From assembly GCF_000576555.1 (NCBI RefSeq), contig NZ_CP007145.1:4176501-4240500 (forward strand): a stretch of DNA of 64,000 bases. Reading direction: 5' to 3'. A program made the position numbers and the translations under genes. The notes below the pieces were generated by a model. The model ran no database searches. It saw nothing but the letters and a program-made list of their open reading frames with translations, and was not told where the DNA came from. Numbering within the stretch: position 1 is the stretch's first letter; each line of letters opens with the position of its first letter. This document shows, in pieces, positions 34,373 to 46,500 of the stretch. The DNA comes from Hymenobacter swuensis DY53 (GTDB lineage: Bacteria; Bacteroidota; Bacteroidia; Cytophagales; Hymenobacteraceae).

Positions 34373-36334
34373 ATGATAAAGAAGTCGTTGCTGCGCGCTG
34401 CTGTTCCCGTTTTGCTGGCTTCGGCCCTTGCCCGTCCGATGGCGGCCCAGGTGCGGCCCGAGTTGCCGGCTACGCTTCAGCCTGGTGCTACCAATGACTC
34501 CCTGCATGTCAACTTAGAGCTGTTGCCTGACTCACTAGCTGCAGCTCCCATCGATTCTTCCAGGTTGGTATGGCAGCGGACGCCGCCCGAGTTGCGGGAC
34601 TTGGTTGGGGACCGAATCGGCTGTCTGGAAACCGATGCTCCACACGCCTTCAACCCATCCGTTATGGCCTTTGTGCGGCTGTTCACGGAGCGGCAGCGCG
34701 GGTATACGCAGCGTGTGCTGGAGCGGGAAAATCTGTACTTCCCGCTGTTCGAAAAGTACTTGGCCAAATACAATCTACCGGTTGATTTAAAGTACCTGGC
34801 CGTGGTGGAATCAGCCCTGATTCCGACGGCTAAGTCGCGGGTGGGAGCTACCGGCCTCTGGCAGTTCATGGGCCCCACGGCCAACGACCTGCGCTTACGC
34901 CGCGACGAATGGGTGGATGAGCGCATGAACCCCGAAAAGGCTACGGAAGCAGCCTGCAAGCATTTACGCTACCTCTACGGGGTATTTCACGACTGGGAAA
35001 TGGTGCTGGCTGCCTACAATTGGGGCGCGGGCAACATGCAAAAGGTAGTGCGGCGCACCGGCAAGAAAACCTACTGGGAAGTACACCCCAATCTGCCAGC
35101 CGAAACCCGCAACTACGTGCCTACATTCACGGCCATCATGTACGCCATGAAGTATGCCAAAGAGCATCAGCTGCACGATCCTGCTCTGCGCTACCAGTAC
35201 ACCGAACCGATGGATACGCTCCAACTCGGGGGTCGTGCCTTCGACTTCAAACGGCTGGCCCGCGCCTGTGGCTACTCTGATTCGTTGGCTCTGCTGCGGA
35301 TGAATCCGGAGCTACGCAAGCCCTGGCTGCCAACGGGATACCGCTCGTACACCGTTCAGTTTCCGGCAGCAGCCCGGCCGGCGTTGTCCGTAGTTGACCG
35401 TGAAACGCTATTCGATTACTGCCAGCCGTCAACCGAGCTACCGGCTCCACTCCCGTTGCGCTCAGTACTGCTGGCCGGCGTGGAGCCTTTTCCAACCAGC
35501 CGTCTGGCAGAAGGCACTGCCCATTCGGCTACCCGTGAATCCCCGCGCTTCCGCCGGGTGCGCCACACGGTAAAGCGCGGCGAAACGGTGGCTTCTGTGG
35601 CAGAACGGTACGACGTAAGTCCCGCCCAGGTACGGCGCTGGAATGAGTTGGGCAAGAGTTCGTCCTTGGGCTCCCGCCGTCAGCTTATCGTCTTTCTGCC
35701 TTTATCTCCTACAACCACGCCATCTGCCAGTACCCAACTCATGGTAGCCCCCCCTGCCCGGCGAATAGCACCCGCTGCTGTGCGCCCGACAGCAGTCAAG
35801 CCGGCCTCTGAAGCCGAGGATGGTATCGACGCAACGCGTGCTGTTACTGTTGCACCGGTCCAGCGCCCGGTCCGCACCCGCACGGCTGCCCAGCAAACTC
35901 CATCGGTAGCAGAGGCCGATGACAGCGTACCCGCTACGTATGTGGTCCGGCAAGGTGATTTTCTGGAGAAAGTGGCCCGCACTCACGGCCTGACTATTGC
36001 CCAGCTGAGAGCCTGGAACCGTCTGAAAAGCGAAACCCTAACGCCCGGCCAAAAGCTCAGCCTCAAGCCCACCGCCGAAGCCATTGCCGACCTGACTGCC
36101 GCCACCCACGAAGTGGCCGCCGCCGTGCAGGCGCCGGTCCGGCGCTCAGCCCGCACAGCACCATCGTCCCCCACCACGCCGCTTATCCCGGAAGTGCACT
36201 TGGTACAGCCCGGTGATACGCTCTATAACATCTCCCGCCGCTACCAGGGCCTTACCGTAGAGAAGCTGCGCGAGCTGAATCACTTGCAGTCAGACGACGT
36301 AAAGCCCGGCCAGAAGCTGATTGTGAGGAGCTGA
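34373..36334 (+). CDS. MltD-like membrane-bound lytic murein transglycosylase with three LysM domains
   Basis: 653 residues. The signal peptide ends MAA|Q (Gln26). The SLT/GH23 domain (about 120-270) carries the catalytic Glu146 in KYLAVVESAL, then GATGLWQFM and AYNWGAGN. Three LysM peptidoglycan-binding modules follow: HTVKRGETVASVAERY, YVVRQGDFLEKVARTHG and HLVQPGDTLYNISRRY, separated by Pro/Ala-rich linkers. It should cleave glycan strands to 1,6-anhydro ends in the periplasm. ATG 34373 starts the signal peptide. It lacks a lipobox, so membrane attachment, if any, is by LysM binding or protein contacts. Confidence 0.94.
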   Translation: MIKKSLLRAAVPVLLASALARPMAAQVRPELPATLQPGATNDSLHVNLELLPDSLAAAPIDSSRLVWQRTPPELRDLVGDRIGCLETDAPHAFNPSVMAFVRLFTERQRGYTQRVLERENLYFPLFEKYLAKYNLPVDLKYLAVVESALIPTAKSRVGATGLWQFMGPTANDLRLRRDEWVDERMNPEKATEAACKHLRYLYGVFHDWEMVLAAYNWGAGNMQKVVRRTGKKTYWEVHPNLPAETRNYVPTFTAIMYAMKYAKEHQLHDPALRYQYTEPMDTLQLGGRAFDFKRLARACGYSDSLALLRMNPELRKPWLPTGYRSYTVQFPAAARPALSVVDRETLFDYCQPSTELPAPLPLRSVLLAGVEPFPTSRLAEGTAHSATRESPRFRRVRHTVKRGETVASVAERYDVSPAQVRRWNELGKSSSLGSRRQLIVFLPLSPTTTPSASTQLMVAPPARRIAPAAVRPTAVKPASEAEDGIDATRAVTVAPVQRPVRTRTAAQQTPSVAEADDSVPATYVVRQGDFLEKVARTHGLTIAQLRAWNRLKSETLTPGQKLSLKPTAEAIADLTAATHEVAAAVQAPVRRSARTAPSSPTTPLIPEVHLVQPGDTLYNISRRYQGLTVEKLRELNHLQSDDVKPGQKLIVRS

Positions 36335-36487
36335 TTTCCGCTTTAACAGCGATAGAAGGCAATTATTTTTTATCGCCTATAAATCAGTGTATTATATAAC
36401 ATTTCAGGAGTAGTCTGAACTATTTTTCTGCGAGTTGGCACGGTTGTAGATTTCGGCTGATCATCTTTCCATCAGTCGTTTATTCCT

Positions 36488-37081
36488 ATGAAATCGTTCC
36501 TCTACCTATTCCTCCTGATTACTGGTCTGCTGAGTGCTGCCGGATGTTCTTCGAAGCAAGACGACCCGACCCCACGCGACCCCGAAGCTGTTGTTTCGCT
36601 GCAACGCACTATTAGCTACCCCTCCGGCAGCCTGGCCAACCAAGTGCAAGAGTACTCGCAGCTTACCCTTCAGACGAAGCTGGCAGCCCAGACCGATGGA
36701 AGCGCCCAACTCAGCTTTGTGGCCCTAGGAGGCAAAGACAAAGTAATCCTGACTATTGCCCAGTCGCTGTTCAGCACCGGCCAGACGGGCTCCTACGCGT
36801 TGAAAAACCAGTTTGATCCACAAGGTTCTTTCTCGGCCGCTTATACGTATTACGTCGTCAACCGGCCCGGAGAATTACAATCCCACAGCTACTCGGCCAA
36901 TCATATGCAGGGCAAGCTCACTGTTACCAGCTACGATACGCAGCGGCGTCTACTCAGCGGCACTTACCACTTGGTTTTGGCGGACGTAGCAGACCCCAAC
37001 GACGAGACATTGGGCAACTCCAGCGGCTTGCGCAGCCGGGTAGAGCTGGTAGGCTCGTTCGAAAACCTGAAAATGGAGTAG
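36488..37081 (+). CDS. Lipoprotein of unknown function
   Basis: 197 residues. The signal peptide MKSFLYLFLLITGLLSAAGC gives lipidated Cys20. The residues after it, SSKQDD, resemble the acidic lipoprotein export signal that sends Bacteroidota lipoproteins to the cell surface, so surface exposure is plausible. The body is strand-rich (AQLSFVALGGKDKVILTIAQ, KLTVTSYDTQRRLLSGTYHL) and resembles small Bacteroidota lipoproteins with one beta-sandwich-like domain. I recognise no named family with confidence. It is followed by a terminator and stands alone. Confidence 0.75.
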   Translation: MKSFLYLFLLITGLLSAAGCSSKQDDPTPRDPEAVVSLQRTISYPSGSLANQVQEYSQLTLQTKLAAQTDGSAQLSFVALGGKDKVILTIAQSLFSTGQTGSYALKNQFDPQGSFSAAYTYYVVNRPGELQSHSYSANHMQGKLTVTSYDTQRRLLSGTYHLVLADVADPNDETLGNSSGLRSRVELVGSFENLKME

Positions 37082-37104
37082 CCCTACCCTACCGCCATCC
37101 GGCA

Positions 37105-37139
37105 AGCCCCGGACCGTACGCCGGTTCGGGGCTCTTTTT
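37105..37139 (+). terminator. Intrinsic terminator after the lipoprotein gene
   Basis: 12-bp arms (37105-37116 and 37122-37133) with one G-U pair and a five-base loop, followed by CTTTTTC. Confidence 0.85.
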
Positions 37140-37158
37140 CTATCCGGGCGGCGGGGCG

Positions 37159-37166
37159 TACCTTTG
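37159..37166 (+). promoter_or_regulatory. -7 box (TAnnTTTG) of maeB
   Basis: TACCTTTG, 69 bases before the ATG at 37236. No -33 TTG at the standard spacing. Confidence 0.55.
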
Positions 37167-37235
37167 ACGCGGGTTGCTTTTGCCCCATCTTGCTTCCTTG
37201 TGCTTTCTTTGGAAGTCTACCCACCGCTACTTCGT

Positions 37236-39512
37236 ATGCTGAAAATCAATAAACAGGATGCCCTCAATTACCACGCCCAGAGCCCGGCTGGTAAGATTGA
37301 GGTAATTCCCACCAAGCCTATGAGCACGCAACTCGACCTCGCGTTGGCGTACTCGCCCGGCGTGGCTGAGCCCTGCAAAGCCATTGCCGCCAACAAAGAT
37401 GACGTGTACAAGTACACCGCCAAGGGCAATCTGGTGGGCGTTATCAGCAACGGGACGGCCGTGCTGGGGCTGGGCAACATCGGTCCTGATGCCAGCAAGC
37501 CGGTGATGGAAGGCAAAGGTGTCCTGTTCAAGAAATTTGCCGGCATTGACTGCTTCGATATTGAAATTGACGCCACCGACCCCGATGAGTTCATTCGCAT
37601 TGTAAAGTCGCTGGAGCCTACGTTCGGAGGCATCAACCTGGAAGACATTAAGGCCCCCGAGTGCTTTCGCATTGAAACGGCCCTGCGCGAGCAGATGAAC
37701 ATTCCGTTGATGCACGACGATCAGCACGGTACGGCCATCATCTCATCGGCGGCGCTGCTCAACGGGCTGGAAGTGGTAGGCAAGAAGATTGGCGAAATCA
37801 AGCTGGTCGTAAGTGGGGCCGGCGCGGCAGCTATCAGTTGCTTGCGGCTGTACCTGGAGCTGGGGCTGAAGCGCGAAAACGTAGTGGTGTTCGACAAGGA
37901 TGGCCTCATCACGCCGCAGCGAACCGACCTAGCCGACATGCAGCTGTTCTTCGCCACCGAGCGTTCCATCAGCACCCTAGCAGAAGCTATGGATGGGGCC
38001 GACGTGTTCCTGGGCCTCTCGGCGGCTAATGTGCTGCCGGCCGAGTTGCTGCTGAAGATGGCCGCCAACCCCATCGTGTTTGCCCTGGCTAACCCCGACC
38101 CGGAAATTGCCTACGAAGTGGCTATGGCTACCCGGCCGGACATCATCATGGCTACCGGCCGCTCCGACCATCCTAACCAAGTGAATAACGTGCTGGGCTT
38201 CCCCTACATTTTCCGCGGCGCGCTGGATGTACGGGCCACGGAAATCAACGAGGCTATGAAGCTGGCCGCCGTAAAGGCGCTGTCGGACTTGGCCAAGGAA
38301 CCCGTACCGGAGATGGTAAACAAGGCTTACGGCGACAATACGTTGTCGTTTGGTCGCACGTACCTCATCCCCAAACCGCTGGATCCGCGCCTGATTACGG
38401 CCGTGAGTCCGGCCGTGGCCAAAGCGGCCATTGACAGCGGCGTGGCCCGGGTACACATCGACAACTGGTTTGCCTACGAGGACGAGCTACGCGCCCGCCT
38501 GGGGGTAAACCAGAAGCTGATGAACCGCATTACGCAGGCCGCCCGCAGCAACCCCAAGCGCGTGGTATTTGCCGAAGGCGACACCTATAAAATCCTCAAG
38601 GCCGCCCAGATTCTGCACGACGAGGGCATTGCCAAGCCCATCCTGCTGGGTAACCGCGAGAAGATTGCCCGCATTGCGCAGGAAAACTCCCTGGACCTGG
38701 AAGGCTGCCAGATCATCGATATTTTGCACGAGGAAGCCAAGCGCGAAGAGTATGCCGAGCTGTTCTATCAGAAGCGGCAGCGCCGGGGTATTACGCTTTA
38801 CGAAGGCCGCCGCCTGTTGCGCGAGCGGAACTACTTCGGCTCGATGATGCTGGAAACCGGCGAGGCTGACGCTTTTATCACCGGCCTCAGTAAGGATTAC
38901 GGCAAGAGCATTGTACCCTCCCTGCAGGTGATTGGGGTGGCCGAGGGCGTGAAGCGCGTGGCGTCCATGTACATCATTCAGCACAAAAAAGGCCCATTCT
39001 TCTTCGCCGATACCACCGTGAACATCGACCCGACGGCCGAGGAAATGGTGGGCATCATTGGCCTCTCGGCGCAGGCTGTGAAGTTCTTCGATACGGAGCC
39101 GCGTGTAGCTGTCATCAGCTATTCCAACTTCGGCTCCAACCCCGGCGAGCTGCCCGACAAGGCCCGCCGCGCCACCGAGCTGGCCAAAGCCCGCTACCCC
39201 GAGTTGATTCTGGACGGCGAAATGCAGGCTAACACGGCCCTCAACCCCGAACTGCTGCGCGAGCAATATCCTTTCTCACCGCTGGCCGATAAGGGCGGCG
39301 CGAATACGCTCATCTTCCCGAACGTCATCAGTGGCAACATTGCCTACAAAGTGCTGCAGGAAATTGGCGGTGCCGAAGTAATCGGGCCGGTACTGATGGG
39401 CATGCGCAAGCCGGTGCACATTCTGCAGCTGGGAGCCTCGGTGCGCGAAATCGTGAACATGGCCGCCATTGCGGTGGTAGATGCCCAGCATCCCGAAGGC
39501 AAAGGACTCTAA
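37236..39512 (+). CDS. maeB: NADP-dependent malic enzyme with phosphotransacetylase-like C-terminal domain
   Basis: 758 residues, the two-domain MaeB size. Residues 1-430 are a malic enzyme: catalytic Tyr39 in [10 protein letters not shown], then HDDQHGTA and the nucleotide-binding GAGAAAISC. It decarboxylates malate to pyruvate with NAD(P). The C-terminal part (from about 432, [20 protein letters not shown]) resembles phosphate acetyltransferase and is usually regulatory. The ATG at 37236 begins [10 protein letters not shown]; the open frame from 37164 overlaps the promoter. ruvA and sprA follow on the same strand, but a terminator separates them. Confidence 0.95.
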   Translation: MLKINKQDALNYHAQSPAGKIEVIPTKPMSTQLDLALAYSPGVAEPCKAIAANKDDVYKYTAKGNLVGVISNGTAVLGLGNIGPDASKPVMEGKGVLFKKFAGIDCFDIEIDATDPDEFIRIVKSLEPTFGGINLEDIKAPECFRIETALREQMNIPLMHDDQHGTAIISSAALLNGLEVVGKKIGEIKLVVSGAGAAAISCLRLYLELGLKRENVVVFDKDGLITPQRTDLADMQLFFATERSISTLAEAMDGADVFLGLSAANVLPAELLLKMAANPIVFALANPDPEIAYEVAMATRPDIIMATGRSDHPNQVNNVLGFPYIFRGALDVRATEINEAMKLAAVKALSDLAKEPVPEMVNKAYGDNTLSFGRTYLIPKPLDPRLITAVSPAVAKAAIDSGVARVHIDNWFAYEDELRARLGVNQKLMNRITQAARSNPKRVVFAEGDTYKILKAAQILHDEGIAKPILLGNREKIARIAQENSLDLEGCQIIDILHEEAKREEYAELFYQKRQRRGITLYEGRRLLRERNYFGSMMLETGEADAFITGLSKDYGKSIVPSLQVIGVAEGVKRVASMYIIQHKKGPFFFADTTVNIDPTAEEMVGIIGLSAQAVKFFDTEPRVAVISYSNFGSNPGELPDKARRATELAKARYPELILDGEMQANTALNPELLREQYPFSPLADKGGANTLIFPNVISGNIAYKVLQEIGGAEVIGPVLMGMRKPVHILQLGASVREIVNMAAIAVVDAQHPEGKGL

Positions 39513-39536
39513 CCGTTTGTTGCTTTCCTGCTTTTC

Positions 39537-39567
39537 AAAGCCTCGCTCTGCCCCGGAGCGAGGCTTT
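39537..39567 (+). terminator. Terminator after maeB
   Basis: AAAGCCTCGCTC (39537-39548) and GAGCGAGGCTTT (39556-39567) are 12-bp perfect arms around a seven-base loop, 24 bases after the maeB stop. Confidence 0.75.
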
Positions 39568-39747
39568 ATGCTTTCATGGCCTTTGGTTTCTCTGCTTTGA
39601 TTCCGGCCAAATTCGCCCCAACTTGCCCGACTACCTGTTCGGTTCACCCCACCGACTACCCTCGCCAGAACTTCTGACGCAACTGGCACAAATACCACCG
39701 CCAGCGTGTTCCGGTAGCACCGATACTCTCCAACACAACCACCCCGC

Positions 39748-40353
39748 ATGATTGCTTACGTTGACGGCAAACTAGTCCATAAAGACCCCACCCAGGCCAT
39801 TCTCGACGTGAATGGAATTGGCTATGAAATCCGGATTTCCCTGGCTACCTATTCCAAGCTGCCGGGCGAAGGGGAAAAGACCAAGCTCTATACCTACCAG
39901 CACATCAAGGAAGACGGGCAGGCGCTGTACGGCTTCCTCGACCCGAACGAGAAAGCCTTGTTCATGCAGCTCATTTCCGTATCGGGTATTGGGCCGGGTA
40001 CAGGTATCGTAATGGTTTCATCGATGTCAGTTGGCGAGATTCGGCACGCCATTGTCAGCGAAGACGTACGCGCTATTCAGAGTATTAAAGGTGTAGGCCC
40101 CAAAACAGCCCAGCGCGTGGTGCTGGAGTTGAAAGACAAGCTCCGTAAAGATGAGCTGATGGCCAAAGCCGGCATTGATACGGTGCCCCTGGCTAAAGCA
40201 CACAATACCAGTCGCACCGAAGCGTTAGCGGCTTTGGTAACGCTGGGCTTTGTACGGACTGCCGCCGAGAAAACCCTCGACCAGATCCAGCGCAAGCACG
40301 GCAACGACCTGAGCGTAGAGGAATTGATTAAATTCGCTCTTAAGTCCCACTAA
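39748..40353 (+). CDS. ruvA: Holliday junction branch migration complex subunit RuvA
   Basis: 201 residues, standard RuvA. The N-terminal OB fold (MIAYVDGKLVHKDPTQAILD, GIGYEIRISLATY) is followed by two helix-hairpin-helix motifs (VSGIGPGTGIVMVS, IKGVGPKTAQRVVLELKDK) and the C-terminal domain that contacts RuvB. It binds four-way junctions during recombinational repair. It precedes sprA, an arrangement I recall from other Bacteroidota. ruvB and ruvC are not here. Confidence 0.96.
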   Translation: MIAYVDGKLVHKDPTQAILDVNGIGYEIRISLATYSKLPGEGEKTKLYTYQHIKEDGQALYGFLDPNEKALFMQLISVSGIGPGTGIVMVSSMSVGEIRHAIVSEDVRAIQSIKGVGPKTAQRVVLELKDKLRKDELMAKAGIDTVPLAKAHNTSRTEALAALVTLGFVRTAAEKTLDQIQRKHGNDLSVEELIKFALKSH

Positions 40354-40508
40354 GTCTGATTGGGGTGTTGGTTGTCGGTTGCTACTTATCAGTTGTCAGA
40401 CGTGGGTATCTGCCTGGTCGTTTGCTCACAGCTGATGCGTGCCTGACCGGCAACTGCCGCCTCGTTACCTGCTCTCTTTCCCTCCTTTCGCCCGACGGTT
40501 ATTGACGC

Positions 40509-43500
40509 TTGAATACCGGTAAGAAGTCTCTGGCTGCCTCTATGGTGGCAGTTGTGTCGTTGGTGGCCTGGTGGTCGCAGGCGAAGCCTTTAAGTGGTAT
40601 GGCCGCGCCTTTCGCCATGCGCCAGCTCTGGTCAGACTGGTTACCGGGAGTAGCCCGTACGCCCCGGCTGGCCGCCGGGTTTTCGCCCGATACGCCCCGC
40701 ACCGATACAACGCGCTACCGCCCCGGCACGCGCCCCCGCGTGGCTCCGGCCGACCGGATAGGCACGCCGTTTTCGCCCCAGCGCCGCCGTTCCCCGCTGG
40801 TGCTGCCGTTGCCTTCTAACGTACAACTCGATGTTCAGGCCGACGACAGCCTGCAGAATTTTGACATCCAGGAAAAAGTAGGCCCGGAATTCAACTTCCG
40901 GGACCCCAGCCGGATGACGTTTGAGGAGTATTCGCGCTGGCAGCAGCAGCAGGCCGTGCGCAACTACTTCCGCCAACGCTCCAACGGCGGCGTGGCCGGC
41001 GACCAGAACCAGGCCGATAACCGTCGGCTGATTCCCAAGATCTACCTGGGCCCGATGGCCGACCGGATTTTCGGGGGCAGCTACGTGGATATCCGGCCGC
41101 AGGGCGCCGTGACACTGCGCATGGGCTACCGGGGCAACCGCAACGAAAACCCAACCCTTACCCTGCGCCAGCAGCGGGTAGGTGACTTTCAGTACGACCA
41201 GAACCTGAACCTGAACCTGAGCGGCCAGATTGGCGAAAAGCTCAAGCTCACCTTCAACTACGACACCCGCGCGGCCTTCGATTTCGAGAACAACATGAAG
41301 CTCGATTACACGGGCTACGAAACCGATATCATCCGCAAGATTGAGCTGGGCAACGTGAGTCTGCCCCTCAACAACTCACTTATTACGGGAGGCCAGAACC
41401 TGTTCGGGGTGAAGGCGCAGTTCCAGTTCGGCCGTCTGGGCGTAACCACGCTGGCCAGCACCCTGCGCGGCCAGGCCGATGAGGTGCGCATCCAGAATGG
41501 GGGCCAGAGCCGGGCTTTCGAAATCAAAGCCAGCCAGTACGAGCGGGACCGGCACTTCTTCCTGAGCCAGGCTTTCCGGGACCGGTACGATGCCAGCCTG
41601 CGCAACCTGCCCACCGTGCAGAGCGGGGTGGAAATCACCTACCTGGAAGTATGGGTAACTAACGACAACCGCCAGAGCGACAACCTGCGCAACGTGGTGA
41701 CGCTCATGGACGTGGCCGAACCCAGACGCCTCTACCGCGACGACTTCCTGAAGCCCGCCGGTCCTAATGCCTTGGCCGAGAACAACGCCAACACGCTGCT
41801 CAGCCAGATCCAGAACAGTGCCGGCTACCGGGGCAACCTCACGGTGGACAATATTCTGGCCGGCGCGGGCCTGGGACTGGAGAAGAATAAGGATTTCGAG
41901 CATGTGCGGGCCCGCAAGCTCGACCCGCGCGAGTATACCTACAACGCGCAGCTGGGCTACCTTTCCCTGAACACCCAGCTGCTGCCCGAGCAGGTGCTGG
42001 GCGTGTCGTACCAGTACATCTACAACGGCAAGACCTACACCGTTGGGGAAGTGCAGAGCAATTACACGCAGGTGGGGCAGGATGAAGTCATCTTCCTGAA
42101 GATGCTGAAGGCCACCAACCCCGGCGTGGGTCTGGCCGACCCCACGCAAAACTCGCAGAACCCGAACCTGCTGACCCGCAACCTGCCGACCTGGGATTTG
42201 ATGATGAAAAACATCTATCCCCTGAACGCCAACCAGCTCAACCGCGACAATTTCCAGCTCCAGCTCGTCTACAAGGATGATGTAACGGGCGTGGATCTGA
42301 TTTCATTGAAGGAAGGCCAGCGCATTGCCAACAAGCCGCTGATTGAGGTGCTTAACCTCGATAACGTCAACCCCAACAACGACCGAAACCCCGACGGCAA
42401 CTTCGACTTCTTCCCCGGCATCACCATTGATACCGAGCTGGGGCGCATTATTTTCCCGGAGGTGCAGCCATTTGGCAGCTACCTGGCGGCGCAGTTTGAT
42501 ACCACGGCTTCCACTTCCGAGCTGGAACTGGCCCGCAAGTACGTGTACCGCGAGTTGTACAACCAGGTCCAGAGCGACGCCCAGCAGCGCCAGGAAAAGG
42601 ACAAGTTCTTCCTGCGTGGCCGTTACCAAGCCACTTCCACCGACGAAATCAACCTGCCGGGCATTGGTATTGCCGAGGGCTCGGTGCGGGTGTTTGCCGG
42701 CAGCACCCTGCTGCAGGAAGGCACCGACTACCAGGTATTCTATGACCAGGCCAAAGTCAAAATCCTGAACCCGAGCTACCTCAACTCGGCCAACGAGCTG
42801 CGGGTGGAGTTCGAGAAAAACGCGTTGGTGCAGGTGCAGCCGCGCAAGCTGCTCGGGGCGCGTTTCGATTACCGCGTGTCGCCCGACATGAACTTCGGGG
42901 CCACGATTCTGCACCTGCGCGAAAACCAGGCCCCCGGCATCAACCGGGTGAACATCGGCGACGAGCCGGGCAACAACACCATCTACGGCTTCGACGTGAA
43001 CATGCGGCGCGAGTCGCGGGCCCTCACTAAGTACCTGGATGCGCTGCCGTTCCTCTCGACTAAGGAAATTTCGACGGTTTCGTTCAGCGGTGAGTTTGCG
43101 CAGCTGCTGCCGGGCCAGAGCAAGCTGGGCTCCGGCGACAGTGGCGGCGAAAACGGGGTATCCTACCTCGACGACTTCGAAAACGCCCGTACGCCCTACA
43201 CGCTGGGCGGCGTCAACTCGGCTACTACCTGGCGGCTGGCCTCTACGCCGCAGCCGCTGATTGGCTCGGCTCAGGGGCTGGAAGTGGCCTACAACCGCGC
43301 CAAGCTGGCTTGGTACACCATCGACCAGACCTACTACACCAACGGCCAGAGCAAGCCCAACAACATCGGCGTCGGCGACCTGAAGAACCACTACGTGCGC
43401 GGTATCAAGCGCACGGAGGTATTCCCGAACCGCGACGTAGGCACCACCGGCAACTCCTTCGAAACGACGCTGGACCTGGCTTACTTCCCCGACCAGCGCG

Positions 43501-46500
43501 GCCAGTACAACTACACGCCCCAGTTCGATCCGGCCCGGCCGACGTTCTTCTCGGCTACCACGCCAGCGGCTAACCTGGCCCGTTACGGTGGTATTTCCCG
43601 CGAAATTACCTTCGATACGGACTTCGACAACGCCAACGTGGAGTTTCTGGAGTTTTGGATGATGGACCCGTTCCTGACCGGTGACAACGGCAAGGTGACG
43701 GACTCCGACGGCCACGACAGCAACAACAACACCGGCGGCGACGTGTACATCAACCTGGGTTCGGTATCGGAGGACGTGCTGGCGGACCAGAATCAGTACG
43801 AGTTTGAGAACGGTATTCCGGCCGACCCCGCCAACCTAGGCGTCGAAACCGTGGAAACCATCTGGGGGCGGGTGTCCCGGCAGCCGTTCCTGACGGATGC
43901 GTTCAGTGCCTCGCCCGATGCCCGCGCCCGCCAGGACGTTGGCCTGGATGGCGTAAACGACGGTGACGAGCAGGCCAAAGTCCCCGCTTACCAGGGTGTT
44001 GCTGACCCTGCGGCCGACAACTTCCGCCACCACCTTGATGCCAGCTACGACCAGGCCAACGCCAAAGTACTGGCCCGCTACAAGGATTTCAACGGCATGG
44101 AGGGCAACTCGCCCGAGGGCAGCCAGCTCAGCTCCACCGCCTTCCCCGATAAGGAAGACCTGAACCGCGACAATGTGCTGTCGGATACGGAGCGGTACTA
44201 CGAGTACCGCCTGCAGCTGCGGCCGGGCCAGCTGGAAGTGGGGCAGAACTTCATCGTGGATAAAATCACGAACAACAACACCGATACTAACGGTGAGCCG
44301 GTAACGTGGTACCAGTTCCGGATTCCGGTGCGCCAGCCCGACCGGGCCGTGGGCGTGCCAGCTGGCCAGGATTTCGGTTTCAAATCCATCCGGTTCCTGC
44401 GCATGTATCTCACCCGCTGGCAGCAGCCCGTGGTGCTGCGCATGGTGCAGCCGCAGTTTGTGGCCAACCAGTGGCGCCGCTACCTCAACAAGCTGGCAGA
44501 ACCCGGTCAGACCATCGTCAACCCCGATACGGACGCGGATGCATTCAGCATTTCGACGGTAAGCATTGAGGAAAACGGCATTTCGACTACGGCGGCCGAT
44601 GCTATTCCGTACGTGCTGCCCCCCAACATTCGCCGCGACCGGGAATACGGTTCCAGCACCGTCAACCGCCAGCAGAACGAGCAGAGCCTGCGCCTGGTAG
44701 TAGACGGCCTGCGGGACGGGTTTGCCAAGGCGGCCTACAAAAACATCAGCCTGAACATGCTGCGCTACAAGCGCCTGCGGATGTTCCTGCACGCCGAGAG
44801 CGAGCAAAACAACATGGATGGCAAGGTGCGCGGCTTCGTGCGCCTGGGCACCGATTACATTCAGAATTACTACGAGTACTCCCGCCCGCTGGTGATGACC
44901 CGGCCCGGCCAGAAGCTGGTGGATGAGGTATGGCCCCTGGAAAACCGCATCGACCTGCCTTTCCAGGCGTTCATTGATGCCAAATCGGCCCGTAACAAGC
45001 AGGCTTCTTCTGGCGTGGACTACACCAAGCCCTTCGTGGTTACCCTGCCCGATGGCTCTACCATTACGGTAGTCGGCAACCCCGATCTGTCGGCGGTGCA
45101 GGGCGCCATGATTGGCATTCTGAACCCCAAGGATGACGGCATTAACCGCTCGGTAACGCTGTGGGCCAATGAGCTTCGGGTACTGGATTTCGATAATGAA
45201 AGCGGCTGGGCCGCTACTGCCCGCTTCAATACCAAGCTGGCCGATGTGGCCAACATCACGGCCACGGGTAGCTTCATCAGCACCGGCTTCGGCGGGCTGC
45301 AGGACAAAGCCCAGCAGCGCTCCATCGACAACATCACGCGGGGCGACGTGAATGCCACCGTGGCGGTGGAGAAATTCTTCCCGGAGAAGCTGGGTCTGCG
45401 GGTGCCGGTACTGGTGCAGGCCGGCATCGAAACCCGCTCCCCCAAGTACGACCCCCTCGACCCCGATACTAAGCTGGAACAGTCGTTGGAGAAGTTTAAA
45501 ACCTCGGAGGAGAAGGCCGCCTACCGCAAGGAGGTTATCGACCAGACCAGCCAGCGCAGCATTTCCCTGCTGAACGTGCGCAAGGAGCGCACCAACGTGG
45601 AGCGCAAGGTGCAGCCCTACGATATTGAGAACTTCGCCGTGAGCTACTCCCTGACGGAGCGGCTGCACACCGACATCCGCACCGACCGGGACTACACGCG
45701 CACCTACACCGGGGCCTTGGCCTACGTGTACCAGGCTACGCCCAAGAACTACACGCCGCTGGCCAAGCTCAAGGCCCTGGACTCACCGTACCTAGCTTTC
45801 CTCAAGGAAGTCAACTTCACGCCTTTGCCCTCGCGCTTCTCCTTCCGCGCCGACCTGGACCGCCGCTACAACGAACGGTTCCTGCAACGTACGCTGGAAC
45901 CCGGTCAGGTACCCGTAACGGATGGTATTCCGGGCGTGTTCCAGAAGTCGTTTTACTTTAACCGCATCTATGATCTGCGCTGGGACCTGACCAAGGCCCT
46001 GGCCCTGGACTATACCGCCAACAACCGGGCAATTGTGGACGAAGGCGTAGGCCGCACCATCGGCAGCTCCGACGAGGCCCAGCGCAACCGGGACCAGATC
46101 CGGCGAAACCTGTTCCGCAATGGCGGCCGCACCACCAACTTTAACCAGACCGTCGCCCTCACCTACCGCCTGCCTCTCGACAAGTTTCCGTTGACGGACT
46201 GGCTCTCGGCTGATGCCCGCTACGCGGCCAACTACACCTGGCAGGCTGCTTCCACGGCACTTACCGCCCCGGTGTACCCCGCCTTCCCCGACAGTACCCA
46301 AACGCGCGAGCTGAACCTGGGTAACACCATTCAGAACAACGGGGAACTAAGCACCAACGGCAAGATTGACTTGGTGAAGCTCTACAACAAAGTGCGCTTC
46401 CTCAACATCATCAACAACGCCCCGCCGCCCGCGCCCCGCCCCCGTGACAAGGACGCCGCCAAGCTGGACCCACGCGCCGCTTTAGCCCGGAAAGGCCAGC

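Noticed and set aside
36349..36376. GCGATA/TATCGC hairpin after the transglycosylase gene
   Set aside because: Six-base arms with a long AT loop are too weak to call a terminator.
40354..40401. GTCTGA/TCAGAC inverted repeat between ruvA and sprA
   Set aside because: Only six-base arms about 37 bases apart, expected by chance.
43836..45668. 610-residue minus-strand open frame inside sprA
   Set aside because: It lies wholly antisense to the sprA reading frame, shows no domain and follows from the high GC content.
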